IMG/VR virus record: IMGVR_UViG_3300042868_004434
Location: 1 to 54,314 of that record
DNA from: a virus
Reading direction: 5' to 3' (one strand)
Length of the DNA stretch: 54,314 nt
The notes beneath the pieces are model-generated. The model saw only the letters and a list, made by a program, of their open reading frames with translations. It was not told the origin of the DNA and did not search any database. Made by a program: the position numbers and the translations under genes. Within the stretch, counting starts at the first letter, position 1. Each line of letters opens with the position of its first letter. Below are positions 13,990-21,369 of this stretch, in pieces.

Positions 13990-15146
13990 GCAAGACCAAT
14001 ACCATGACGGCGTATGCCAAACCCACCTACGCGCATACTGCGCTGCCCTTACTAACAGCCGAGGACGTGCCGAACAACACAGTCATGCAAACACTGTACC
14101 GTGCATGTAGTGTGCGCCGCGCATCCGGTAGCTTGACCGAGGGACAGTTCGTGGCGTGGCTATGCGCGCGCTTACCTGTGACGCTGATAGATGAGGCGGG
14201 GAACATCCACGTCGATACACGCACAGGGCCGCACAACCGCACGATGTTCACAAGCCACACTGATACGGTGCACCGCGACGGAGGGGCCAACGCTGTCCGG
14301 TTAGACACGTCTAACCCACTGGCTATCAAGTGGCGCGCGGATGACGGGAGCTGTCTAGGCGCGGACGATGGCGCGGGGATAGCACTCATGGTGCACATGA
14401 TAGAGGCAGGTGTGAAAGGTCTGTTCGTGTTCTTCCGTGGCGAAGAGGTAGGCGGTGTGGGCTCCTCGTGGCTTGCAGACACGCTGCCGCAGTCACTGGC
14501 AGGTATAGACAGGTGTATCAGTCTTGACCGTGCAGGGTATAGCGATGTGATTACCCACCAAGGCGGTGAGCGTTGTAGCTCGGACGCGTTCGCAGAGGCG
14601 CTAGCCAAAGAGTTGACACCAGAGGACTTCTCGATGGCGTTCCTAGCAGATAGCACGGGCGTGTTTACTGACAGCGCCAACCTCACGCGCATAGTGGCTG
14701 AATGCACGAATTGTTCAACCGGGTATTTTTCACAGCACGGTGATGGCGAGTGGCAGGACGTGACGTTCCTGCAGCAGTTGGCCGAGCAGTTGGTGACTGT
14801 GGCATGGGACGACCTGCCTGTAGTGCGCAAGCCCTTCGAAGTGGAGAGGAACGGTAAGAGCAAGGGGGCTTTCCTGCCGCGCTGGGACGACACCTTCAAA
14901 ATCGACGCCTTCGACGAGTTCCTGATCGACGCACTGTACGACGCGGTGGACGACAGCTCTGCGGAGCTACGCGGGATCATTGCCGAGCACCTGATGCCTG
15001 AAGACCCAAGCCAAGCCCTGCCCCACATCCGTGTGGCCAACGTGCACAGCGCGCTACTGGAGGCGTACGCAGACGGCCTGACAGCCGGGGACTACGACAC
15101 TTATCAGATACTTGACATCCTTGCACAAGACTGTCTGGTTAACTAG
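13986..15146 (+). CDS. M20/M28/M42-type zinc exopeptidase-like protein
   Basis: The 386-residue protein carries the five metal-binding points of the two-zinc aminopeptidase/M20 fold: His91-x-Asp93 in FTSHTDTVH, Asp127 in CLGADDGAGI, the Glu153-Glu154 pair in FRGEEVGG, Asp181 in SLDRAG and His251 in SQHGDGEW. This fits peptidase T-like or M42-like enzymes that cut small peptides in the cytoplasm, and all catalytic residues seem intact. Peptidases of this type are unusual in phages. ATG at 13986 overlaps the upstream stop and has TAGGAG nine bases before. A MoxR-type ATPase and a VWA/HExxH protein follow, so a role in a shared protein-processing pathway is plausible. Substrates are unknown. Confidence 0.82.
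   Translation: MSKTNTMTAYAKPTYAHTALPLLTAEDVPNNTVMQTLYRACSVRRASGSLTEGQFVAWLCARLPVTLIDEAGNIHVDTRTGPHNRTMFTSHTDTVHRDGGANAVRLDTSNPLAIKWRADDGSCLGADDGAGIALMVHMIEAGVKGLFVFFRGEEVGGVGSSWLADTLPQSLAGIDRCISLDRAGYSDVITHQGGERCSSDAFAEALAKELTPEDFSMAFLADSTGVFTDSANLTRIVAECTNCSTGYFSQHGDGEWQDVTFLQQLAEQLVTVAWDDLPVVRKPFEVERNGKSKGAFLPRWDDTFKIDAFDEFLIDALYDAVDDSSAELRGIIAEHLMPEDPSQALPHIRVANVHSALLEAYADGLTAGDYDTYQILDILAQDCLVN
14299..14316. repeat. Degenerate palindrome GGTTAGAC-AC-GTCTAACC inside the peptidase gene
   Basis: Eight-base perfect arms share GGTTAGA/TCTAACC with the intergenic family, but the inner arm base and centre differ. It encodes part of the peptidase (V-R-L-D-T-S-N). It may be a seventh site or coincidence. 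Confidence 0.5.
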
Positions 15147-15180
15147 GGTTTACCCCTACCACTGCGACGCCGTGTCGCAG
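15144..15180. promoter_or_regulatory. Two small hairpins after the peptidase stop
   Basis: TAGGG-TTTAC-CCCTA (15144-15158) begins with the stop codon of the peptidase gene. It is followed by CTGCGAC-GCCGT-GTCGCAG (15162-15180), a 7-bp stem. There is no T-run, so this is not a classical terminator. The first motif recurs in better form at 20701-20720, also at a stop codon. Together with the 62 bases that follow, it forms the leader of the MoxR gene. Confidence 0.45.
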
Positions 15181-15242
15181 GCAAAATACACGGTATAACA
15201 AACGTCAGCGAGACTGACACAACCACGAAAGAGAGAAAGACC

Positions 15243-16367
15243 ATGACTAAACAACTCAGCGCAACCCAAGTAAAGAACCTCATCAAAGCTATCGGCGGCA
15301 AGCGCACGGTGCTGGTAGAGGGTGAAGCCGGATCGGGCAAGACTTCCATTCACTACGCGCTAAAGGCAGACCCAGCGTTCGCGGAGTACTACGCCCCTAA
15401 GCCCATCGACTGTACACAGTTGAGCGACGGCAGCGTGTGGATGCCCGACATCGACCGTGCGCGCGGCGTGTCATGCGAGTTGCCAAACGAGCGCTTCGGT
15501 GTCAGTGAAGAGAACCACAAGGGCCTAGAAGGTGCCAAGCCAGCACTCATTTGTCTGGACGAGATCGCCAAGACGCGGCAGTTCATTAAGGACGTGCTGG
15601 CCCCGATCATCTACGAGCGCCGCATTGGTAACTACGAGATGCCCGAGGGTAGCGTAGTGTTTGGCTGCACCAACTTGAGCGAAGAGGGTTTGGGTGACAC
15701 GATGCAGGCGCACTTGCGTAACCGACTGGTGATAGTACAGATGCGCAAGCCAACCAAGGACGAATGGGTGCGTGACTTCGCTATACCGCGCGGGCTTAAT
15801 GCCGAGGTAATTGCCGCTGCGGAGATGTACCCAATGGCGTTCGAGTCGTTCACGGACTACCGCACGGGCGGCGCCAAAGCCGGGCGCAGCCTAGCCAAAG
15901 ACAACCCATACATCATCGACCCCAGCGCGCAGTCGCAGGGCCAAGTGGTGACGCCCCGCTCACTGCACACAGCCAGCGACATCGTTGACGCCAAGGACAG
16001 CATGGACGAGCAGACCCTACAGTGTGCGCTTAGCGGCGCGCTGGGCGATGCGTTCGCGGCCAACATCATGACCATGATCCGCTTTGGCCAACAGTTGCCG
16101 ACGTTCGAGCGTGTGATGGCCGACCCCGGCGGCACGAAGGTACCAGAGAACGCGATGGCGGGCATGGTGCAGATATTTCAGTTCATCAAGCAAGTGCGCG
16201 ACCGTGAGCAGGCCGAGGCTGCAAGCGTGTACGTGGGGCGCATGAAGGAAGAGCTTAAGTCTTTGTTCGTGAACAACATCTGCAACAGCAGTGTGCTGGA
16301 CAAGTTCGGCCTGAGCAAGACCTTCGCTCAGTTGCTGGCCGCTAATCGTCAATACCTAGGAGCATGA
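15243..16367 (+). CDS. MoxR/CobS-type AAA+ ATPase
   Basis: The 374-residue protein starts MTKQLSATQVKNLIKAIGGK. Walker A is GEAGSGKT (27-34), Walker B is ALICLDEI (about 103-110), and a sensor-1-like CTN follows in VFGCTNLSEEGLGD. This places it with the MoxR/RavA/CobS group of AAA+ proteins, which act as ATP-driven chaperones, usually together with a VWA-domain partner encoded nearby. That partner is present here (17201-18388). In other phages such pairs are often annotated as CobS/CobT-like; a true cobalt-chelatase role is unlikely without other cobalamin genes. AGAGAGAAAGACC precedes ATG at 15243. The C-terminal third is helical and has no motif I can name. Confidence 0.85.
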   Translation: MTKQLSATQVKNLIKAIGGKRTVLVEGEAGSGKTSIHYALKADPAFAEYYAPKPIDCTQLSDGSVWMPDIDRARGVSCELPNERFGVSEENHKGLEGAKPALICLDEIAKTRQFIKDVLAPIIYERRIGNYEMPEGSVVFGCTNLSEEGLGDTMQAHLRNRLVIVQMRKPTKDEWVRDFAIPRGLNAEVIAAAEMYPMAFESFTDYRTGGAKAGRSLAKDNPYIIDPSAQSQGQVVTPRSLHTASDIVDAKDSMDEQTLQCALSGALGDAFAANIMTMIRFGQQLPTFERVMADPGGTKVPENAMAGMVQIFQFIKQVRDREQAEAASVYVGRMKEELKSLFVNNICNSSVLDKFGLSKTFAQLLAANRQYLGA

Positions 16368-16368
16368 C

Positions 16369-16692
16369 ATGAACCAAACAGAAAAAGACATGTGCTTTGC
16401 GATGCGTCAGCGACATACCTACTACACATATAACACGGCGGTGAAAGTACACGAAGCACATATGTCGGTACACCTTCACGGTAACCTGATTGCCGAGGTG
16501 TATGACAACGGGGTCGTGCGCGCTACGCTCGCAGGCTGGAACACACCTACTTCACGCAGCCGTATCAATGCTGTCATGCAGTGCTTTGGCGGCAGCGGCA
16601 TAAGCGTTGTCAAGGGCGTGCCTAAGTACGAAGGCAAGCCGCTAGGGCTGCACGAATGGGCTGTTTATTACGGTAAAGAAAAGGAGGTATGA
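16369..16692 (+). CDS. Unknown protein (107 aa)
   Basis: The 107-residue protein starts MNQTEKDMCFAMRQRHTYYT and has alternating strands (MSVHLHGNLIAEVYDNGVVR, HEWAVYYGKEKEV). TAGGAGCATGAC lies directly before ATG at 16369, two bases after the ATPase stop, so it is co-expressed with the MoxR-type ATPase. Short proteins of this shape also appear at 18385 and 18753, but the similarity between them is faint. No family was recognised. Confidence 0.65.
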   Translation: MNQTEKDMCFAMRQRHTYYTYNTAVKVHEAHMSVHLHGNLIAEVYDNGVVRATLAGWNTPTSRSRINAVMQCFGGSGISVVKGVPKYEGKPLGLHEWAVYYGKEKEV

Positions 16693-16693
16693 C

Positions 16694-17188
16694 ATGGCTA
16701 CAGAGAGCAAGTTCAGCGCGGCCTTCACGTCTCTGATGATACGGCCTTCTGTTGTGCAGGTTAACGGCCCGGCACCCAATGACCTACGCCAGATACAACA
16801 ACTGTACGCAATACTGCAGAACGACGTGACGAAGTTATACGGCTACACAGACGTGTTTCAGGACATGTACGTGCTTAAGCCCGTGCTTGTAGACGGGCGC
16901 ATGCAGATGTATGGGGAACGTGCCATGAGCTCAAAAAGACCAAATCGAAAGTACGGCATCACGCTAAACGTCTACGCACAAGTCAGTGGTTGGAAAAAAC
17001 CCAAGTACGAGTGCGTGCGTTCTGAGACGGTGCCCTTCGGGACATCCCGCAAAGAGCAAGAGAGGGTACTGCAAGCTATGTGCGACATCTACGCAACAAA
17101 AGAGCAGGCAGACTATCGCCTCGTGTGTCCTTGGAAGGGGCTGCACGAGATCAAGCAACATCTACGGCCCGAGAAGGGCCGGTGGTAA
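16694..17188 (+). CDS. Unknown protein (164 aa)
   Basis: The 164-residue protein starts MATESKFSAAFTSLMIRPSV. It is mixed alpha/beta with a basic Lys/Arg-rich middle (SSKRPNRKYGITLNVYAQVS, GWKKPKYECVR) and a helical end. AAGGAGGTATGAC precedes ATG at 16694, one base after the preceding stop. It lies between the ATPase and its VWA partner. No motif was recognised. Confidence 0.65.
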   Translation: MATESKFSAAFTSLMIRPSVVQVNGPAPNDLRQIQQLYAILQNDVTKLYGYTDVFQDMYVLKPVLVDGRMQMYGERAMSSKRPNRKYGITLNVYAQVSGWKKPKYECVRSETVPFGTSRKEQERVLQAMCDIYATKEQADYRLVCPWKGLHEIKQHLRPEKGRW

Positions 17189-17200
17189 AGGAGAAACACA

Positions 17201-18388
17201 ATGGCATTCAAAGACTTAAACCCGCACCAGAAGATAGTGTCCGTACATGTGGACATGCTCAAGCATCCAGAGTTCTGCATATTGGGTAGCGTCACGCAGG
17301 TGGGCAAGGTACTGCTTGACGATCTGCTACCTACGGCGGGCACCGATGGAGTTGACGTGCACTACAACCCGGAGTTCATATCGACGATGACGCGTAAGCA
17401 GCTACGCTATCTTGTGGCGCACGAAGCCGCACACCGGGCGCTCAAGCACTGCACCGACTACATGCCGATCAAGAAGAAGCACCCCAACGAGTTCGCGCAA
17501 GCGGTGGACTACGTGGTCAACGGCATCATCGAGTCTATGGACATTAAGGGAGACTTCCTTGAGCGCCCGACGACAGTGGCACCACTCATAGACGCGAAGT
17601 ATGCCGACAAGAGTGTGCCGGAAGTGGTGCGCATGCTACTGCAGAACCCGCCACCGCAGCAGCAGAAGCCTATGGACGAGCACATGGAGCCCGCAGCGGG
17701 TGAAGATGGCGAGGCTGGCCCCAAGGCCATGCAGGCAGCGCAGGAGGCCGTGGCCGAGGCTATGCGTCAAGGGGAGATAGTGCAGGTAGCACTGCGACAG
17801 CAGGCGGGTATAGGTACGGGCAACAACGCATTGTCGGGTTTTCGTGAGCAGAAGACAGACTGGCGCGGCCCGCTGCGTAGGTTCATTACGGACTTGTGCG
17901 AGGGCGACGAGCAGTCAAGGTTTAACCCACCCAACAGACGCTTCATGCCGCTGGGCATCATTCTGCCTTCTCACTTCAGTGAGGCTACGGGCGAGGTGGT
18001 GATCGCTTGCGATACCTCGGGCTCCATGTCCAGCATCCTACCTATGGTGTTCGGTGAGGTGGCTAACATCTGCAAGACCGTGACCCCGGCTAGTGTGCGT
18101 GTGTTGTGGTGGGATACCGAGGTGAAACTTGAGCAGAGGTTTACGCCCAAGGACTACGACAACATCGCCAAGCTGGTAGCGCCGCGCGGCGGCGGAGGGA
18201 CATCCGTATCGTGCGTGGCCAAGTACATGCGTGAGAAAAGCATCAAGCCTAAAGTCACAGTGGTCATTTCTGATGGCTACGTGGAGAGTAGCTACGAGAG
18301 CCCGGCAGGTAATCTGCTATGGGGCATCTGCGGAAATCGAGGGTTTCGCCCGCCACGCGGCAAGGTGCTGCACATAGAGGAGACATGA
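17201..18388 (+). CDS. VWA-domain protein with N-terminal HExxH (DUF2201-like)
   Basis: The 395-residue protein has two parts. The N-terminal part carries HEAAH at 74-78 in LVAHEAAHRALKHC, a zincin-type motif as in the putative metallopeptidase half of the DUF2201 family. A Gln/Pro/Glu-rich linker (about 148-200) follows. The C-terminal half is a von Willebrand A domain with a MIDAS site: DTSGS at 271-275, a Gly/Thr loop in RGGGGTS and Asp in VVISDGY. Such proteins pair with MoxR-type ATPases, in which the VWA domain docks on the ATPase ring or presents a client. AAGGAG precedes ATG at 17201. Whether the zincin site is active cannot be told. Similar phage genes are sometimes called CobT-like because of the VWA domain. 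Confidence 0.85.
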   Translation: MAFKDLNPHQKIVSVHVDMLKHPEFCILGSVTQVGKVLLDDLLPTAGTDGVDVHYNPEFISTMTRKQLRYLVAHEAAHRALKHCTDYMPIKKKHPNEFAQAVDYVVNGIIESMDIKGDFLERPTTVAPLIDAKYADKSVPEVVRMLLQNPPPQQQKPMDEHMEPAAGEDGEAGPKAMQAAQEAVAEAMRQGEIVQVALRQQAGIGTGNNALSGFREQKTDWRGPLRRFITDLCEGDEQSRFNPPNRRFMPLGIILPSHFSEATGEVVIACDTSGSMSSILPMVFGEVANICKTVTPASVRVLWWDTEVKLEQRFTPKDYDNIAKLVAPRGGGGTSVSCVAKYMREKSIKPKVTVVISDGYVESSYESPAGNLLWGICGNRGFRPPRGKVLHIEET

Positions 18389-18735
18389 TGGCAAAGCCTA
18401 AAGGGTACAGGACGATAAGCGAAATAGCCGAGGAAGAGTTAGCCAAGACAGACGGCTCGCTTATACGTGCACCTTCGGGCACGGTGTTTATGAACGGCAG
18501 TGGCCGGATGTGGGATATGCAGAGGGCGTGGCAAGGACGGGAGCTGGAGCACTACACAGCGCGGCACTCTACTTGGGGGAACACGACACGCATAGCCCTG
18601 CACATTGCACTAACCTCCGAAACAGGACACGTACCGCTGTTCTACGTGAGCATAGACGGCAAGCTAACCGAAGAAGAGACCGAGCAAATGGCCGAGGTCT
18701 ATATGATGGCGCTTAACCTGCGCAGACAAGAGTAA
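18385..18735 (+). CDS. Unknown protein (116 aa), related to the next gene
   Basis: ATGATG at 18385-18390 offers two starts. The first overlaps the VWA stop (ATGA), while the second is better spaced from GAGGAG. The protein has a Glu-rich N-terminus (SEIAEEELAKTDGSLIRAPS) and a C-terminus (EQMAEVYMMALNLRRQ) that resembles the end of the next protein (TIAATYMEALNQRR), suggesting an old duplication. No family was recognised. It is co-transcribed with the ATPase/VWA cassette. Confidence 0.6.
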   Translation: MMAKPKGYRTISEIAEEELAKTDGSLIRAPSGTVFMNGSGRMWDMQRAWQGRELEHYTARHSTWGNTTRIALHIALTSETGHVPLFYVSIDGKLTEEETEQMAEVYMMALNLRRQE

Positions 18736-18752
18736 CTTTTTAGGAGAAAGAC

Positions 18753-19202
18753 ATGAGTAAATTAGTAGCAAGCGGGGACAGTTGCCACAACGCCCTTAGC
18801 GAGCGTGAGCAATATGAGATAGCTAAAATGAATGCAGCAATGCACAACCGCCATGTGTTCCAAGCGTGCGCGCAGCAAGATTATGCTAAGCAAACGGGCA
18901 TGGGCCTTCTTAGTGTCAGCGCTATGGGGGCTATTCAAGGTAACAGCTATCTAGAGGTCAAGCCCCAGTTTGGTGTACTGTACAGCGGAAAAGAGCCGCT
19001 GCCTGACGACTGGGCCGGGGCGAAGATAACTAGCTATAAGCGAGAGCCGCGCGAAACAGGGTGGCTGATTACGTTCGTGAGCAAGTGGGACTCGGGGCTG
19101 CGTATCCAACTATGGCTTGACCTTGAAGCGGTTAATGGTACTGAGGCCCACACCATCGCGGCCACGTACATGGAAGCGCTAAACCAACGGAGGGTGGGGT
19201 AG
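18753..19202 (+). CDS. Unknown protein (149 aa), paralogue-like of the preceding gene
   Basis: The 149-residue protein starts MSKLVASGDSCHNALSEREQ with TAGGAGAAAGAC before ATG at 18753. The C-terminal third (KWDSGLRIQLWLDLEAVNGT, then TIAATYMEALNQRR) matches the layout of the end of the preceding gene product. No catalytic motif is visible. It belongs to the same gene string as the MoxR/VWA pair. Confidence 0.65.
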   Translation: MSKLVASGDSCHNALSEREQYEIAKMNAAMHNRHVFQACAQQDYAKQTGMGLLSVSAMGAIQGNSYLEVKPQFGVLYSGKEPLPDDWAGAKITSYKREPRETGWLITFVSKWDSGLRIQLWLDLEAVNGTEAHTIAATYMEALNQRRVG

Positions 19203-19243
19203 CTGCCTCGCCCGAATAGTCAAAACATTTTTAGGAGAAATAT

Positions 19244-19675
19244 ATGGCAGTCAAGCAGCACCGGATTGCGGACAATAAGAATCTCCAGTACATTAGCAGG
19301 ACTGGAGGGAACGCAAATGAAGCAGATCACACAAAAACGGCTAAAAGAAGTATTGCACTACGACAAGGCAACAGGACTTTTTCTTTGGAAACAAAAGCGC
19401 GGGCGACAGGGCGCGGGTTCTATTGCGGGCAGCGCCACAGGAAGTGGCGGGTATGTGAGACTTATGGTAGATGGGCAGTTGTACTTGGCTCACCGGTTGG
19501 TATTCTTGTATGTGGAAGGGTCTATGCCAAAAAAGGATGTGGATCACAGAAACGGCCTGCGTACCGACAACAGGTATGCGAATCTGCGGCAAGTTACGCG
19601 GAGCACCAACAACCAAAACCAAAGAAAACCGCACCCGCGCAGTGCGACTGGTTTTCTTGGCGTGCGGTTAGATAA
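19244..19675 (+). other. Orphan translated frame overlapping an HNH gene (remnant or leader)
   Basis: TAGGAGAAATAT directly before ATG at 19244 is one of the best ribosome sites of this region, yet the frame (MAVKQHRIADNKNLQYISRT, to 19675) soon enters the HNH gene in another phase. Past about residue 25 it no longer looks like protein. It may be the beginning of a gene into which the HNH element was inserted, or a leader peptide. I do not regard the full 143-residue product as functional. Confidence 0.35.
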
Positions 19676-19811
19676 ACGGTATGGGAGATACTATGCGTCT
19701 ATCTATTATGACGGACGAAAACACGGGCTCGGCGGCTACACCACGCCTGAAGAAGCGCATGCCGCATATGTGGCAGCAAAAAGAAAACATCATTTAGGTT
19801 GCACGATTTAG
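19317..19811 (+). CDS. HNH endonuclease with AP2-like domain (homing type)
   Basis: The 164-residue protein starts MKQITQKRLKEVLHYDKATG. The N-terminal strand pair (GLFLWKQKRG, GGYVRLMVDGQLYLAHRLVF) leads to an HNH centre: AHRLVF, DVDHRNGLRTDNRYANLRQV and STNNQNQ (about 60-105). The C-terminal 50 residues (GFLGVRLDKRYGRYYASIYY, GGYTTPEEAHAAYVAAKRKH) form an AP2-type DNA-binding unit. This is the common architecture of mobile homing endonucleases in phages. ATG at 19317 has GGAGG nine bases before. The element sits inside the otherwise continuous MoxR/VWA/DUF3150 gene string, which indicates insertion. Confidence 0.88.
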   Translation: MKQITQKRLKEVLHYDKATGLFLWKQKRGRQGAGSIAGSATGSGGYVRLMVDGQLYLAHRLVFLYVEGSMPKKDVDHRNGLRTDNRYANLRQVTRSTNNQNQRKPHPRSATGFLGVRLDKRYGRYYASIYYDGRKHGLGGYTTPEEAHAAYVAAKRKHHLGCTI

Positions 19812-19820
19812 GAGAAAGAC

Positions 19821-20702
19821 ATGTCAGCCAATTTTAATTTGGATAGCATCGCACTACTTGTAGAGTTCAACAGTTCCATTTGGACTGCGAGGCGGCTTGA
19901 TAGAAACAAATCAACGGAGGTAGTACAGAAAGCCAGCGCGCAGCAAAAAGGCGCAGCGCGGGTGACGAAGAACCTGCTCGCAGGCAGGCCCGAGCTGGAG
20001 GAGATCACGTCCTTAGTGGGCGCAGCGCGCACCTATGTGTACGACAACACCTTGCCTTGGTCTAACAACGGGCAGCGCCTACTGGTTACAACACGCCTAC
20101 CAAAGTTCGATGCGCGCATGCAGTTGTTCAAGGAGGAGTTCGAAGCCAAGGTAGACGGCTTCGTCAGCGTGTACCCAACGCTCATTACGGCGCAAGCTAT
20201 GGCGCTGGGTGACATGTTCAACCGCGCGGAGTTCCCGCAGGCGTCCGAGATACGTACCAAGTTCGCGTTCTCTTTTGACTACCTGCCCGTGCCTGCAGCG
20301 GGGGACATTCGCGTGGACATTGGTACCCAAGCCCAAGAGGAGCTACGCGAGCGCCTAGAGCACATGTCTGTTGTGCGGGTGGAGAAAGCTATGGCCGAGA
20401 TCAATGAGAAGCTCAGCACTCATTTGCGCAGGATGGCGGACAGGCTTACTACGGACACAAACCCCGACACCGGAGAAGGAACGGTAAGAAGGTTCACAGA
20501 CACGCTAGTGTCTGGTGCACTAGAGTTATGTGATCTGGTGGCTGACTACAACGTAACAGGGGACGCGACCCTTGCGCAAGCTAGACGGCAGCTTGAGACC
20601 GCGCTTAGCGGCGTGACTGCCCAGACCCTAAGAGATGACCCGGCCAAGCGTGAAGACGTGCGCACTGCGGTCAACGACATCCTAAACAAGTTCACTTTCT
20701 GA
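19821..20702 (+). CDS. DUF3150-like protein
   Basis: The 293-residue helical protein starts MSANFNLDSIALLVEFNSSI with TAGGAGAAAGAC before ATG at 19821. Its pattern (WTARRLDRNKS, LPWSNNGQRLLVTTRLPKFD, FEAKVDGFVSVYPTLITAQA, RRFTDTLVSGALELCDLV) agrees with what I remember of DUF3150 proteins, which in phages accompany MoxR-type ATPases and VWA proteins. The family has no proven function; it could be an adaptor or client of the ATPase. It ends the cassette: its TGA overlaps a hairpin (20701-20720) and a promoter candidate follows. The family name is from memory and should be checked by profile search. Confidence 0.65.
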   Translation: MSANFNLDSIALLVEFNSSIWTARRLDRNKSTEVVQKASAQQKGAARVTKNLLAGRPELEEITSLVGAARTYVYDNTLPWSNNGQRLLVTTRLPKFDARMQLFKEEFEAKVDGFVSVYPTLITAQAMALGDMFNRAEFPQASEIRTKFAFSFDYLPVPAAGDIRVDIGTQAQEELRERLEHMSVVRVEKAMAEINEKLSTHLRRMADRLTTDTNPDTGEGTVRRFTDTLVSGALELCDLVADYNVTGDATLAQARRQLETALSGVTAQTLRDDPAKREDVRTAVNDILNKFTF

Positions 20703-20720
20703 TAGGGGTTTACCCCTATC
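20701..20720. promoter_or_regulatory. Hairpin GATAGGGG-TTTA-CCCCTATC at the cassette end
   Basis: A perfect 8-bp stem with a 4-base loop overlaps the stop codon of the DUF3150-like gene. There is no T-run after it. A shorter form of the same motif stands at 15144-15158, also at a stop codon, so it may be a shared operator or RNA-processing signal. Confidence 0.55.
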
Positions 20721-20746
20721 CCGAGTGGCGTACAATACAATACAAT
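20709..20746 (+). promoter_or_regulatory. Promoter candidate with triple TACAA repeat
   Basis: TTTACC (20709-20714) stands 16 bases before TACAAT (20731-20736), a five-of-six match to a -10 box. TACAA is repeated three times (20731-20745), so two further -10 options exist. It would serve the string of small genes from 20763 onward. The -35 lies in the hairpin of 20701-20720, which could allow repression. Confidence 0.45.
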
Positions 20747-20762
20747 GTACAGAACTAAACAA

Positions 20763-20891
20763 ATGAAAACCCTCTATGTCATATTCGCATTGTTTGCCGC
20801 ATACGCACTGGCAAAAAATCCCGAAGAAAAGAAACCCGCAGGCGACCCACTACCAGCACACTACCCAACCAAAGGAAAGGGCAAACCATGA
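20763..20891 (+). CDS. Small protein with signal-peptide-like N-terminus (42 aa)
   Basis: ATG at 20763 opens a 42-codon frame: MKTLYVIFALFAAYALAKNP, then a polar Lys/Pro-rich tail ending KGKGKP. The first 18 residues look like a signal peptide with an A-L-A end, or a short membrane anchor. No clear Shine-Dalgarno site is present. The stop overlaps the next start (ATGA at 20888). A two-gene unit of a small exported protein and a small anchored protein recalls spanin pairs, but the position outside the lysis cassette and missing typical features argue against this. Confidence 0.5.
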   Translation: MKTLYVIFALFAAYALAKNPEEKKPAGDPLPAHYPTKGKGKP

Positions 20892-21088
20892 CCACAACAC
20901 TCATCGGCGCACTGTGCATTGTCGCACTCGCTATTCTTGTCGGTTGCGTTCTCAGCAGCCGCTGGTTCGACGCTTATATGCGCGACATGGACGCGAGAGA
21001 CAAGCAAGTTGAGCGCGACACTGACCGTTTGTTGGACAAAGCCAACGCCGAGTACGTTGCACGCCAAAGATTGAAGGGGCCAAAGTGA
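20888..21088 (+). CDS. Small membrane-anchored helical protein (66 aa)
   Basis: The N-terminal hydrophobic stretch (LIGALCIVALAILVGCVLS, about 5-23) is followed by a charged helix (YMRDMDARDKQVERDTDRLL). It is probably anchored in the inner membrane with a cytoplasmic or periplasmic coiled coil. LVGC fits a lipoprotein-box pattern, but the missing basic N-terminus makes lipidation doubtful. The start overlaps the preceding stop and the next GTG start overlaps its own stop. Confidence 0.6.
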   Translation: MTTTLIGALCIVALAILVGCVLSSRWFDAYMRDMDARDKQVERDTDRLLDKANAEYVARQRLKGPK

Positions 21089-21369
21089 ACACCTACACAC
21101 TGACTCAGGCGCAATACGACGAATTGCATGAAACTTTTGCTAATCGAGATATTTTGCGCATTCTTAAGTCGCTCCAACCGAACCCAGCACCAATGAGCAA
21201 AGAAGACATGGTGAAGGTGTTGGAGGCTTTGAAGGAAACAAATAAAGAATGGAAATCATTTGCAGATAGTGGTGACGCTGGGTTTTGGAGTGCAGAAGAA
21301 CAACCATATTACCAAGCCACGGAAAAAGCCATCACCATCATGCAATCAGCTATTGAAGGAATGAAATGA
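21085..21369 (+). CDS. Unknown protein (94 aa), GTG start
   Basis: The 94-residue, helical, soluble protein starts NTYTLTQAQYDELHETFANR after the initiator. GTG at 21085 overlaps the upstream TGA (GTGA), and the stop overlaps the next ATG. The central helix (SKEDMVKVLEALKETNKEWK) and a FWSAEEQPYYQATEKAITIM segment are typical of small phage accessory proteins without assigned function. Confidence 0.65.
   Translation: MNTYTLTQAQYDELHETFANRDILRILKSLQPNPAPMSKEDMVKVLEALKETNKEWKSFADSGDAGFWSAEEQPYYQATEKAITIMQSAIEGMK

Noticed and set aside
15243-18388. CobS/CobT cobalt chelatase pathway
   Set aside because: The ATPase/VWA pair resembles it in architecture only. No other cobalamin gene is present, and the HExxH part points to the DUF2201-like group.
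20763-21088. Spanin pair (Rz/Rz1)
   Set aside because: The genes are overlapping and membrane-linked, but the second is not embedded in the first and the lipobox context is poor. They also lie far from the lysis cassette.
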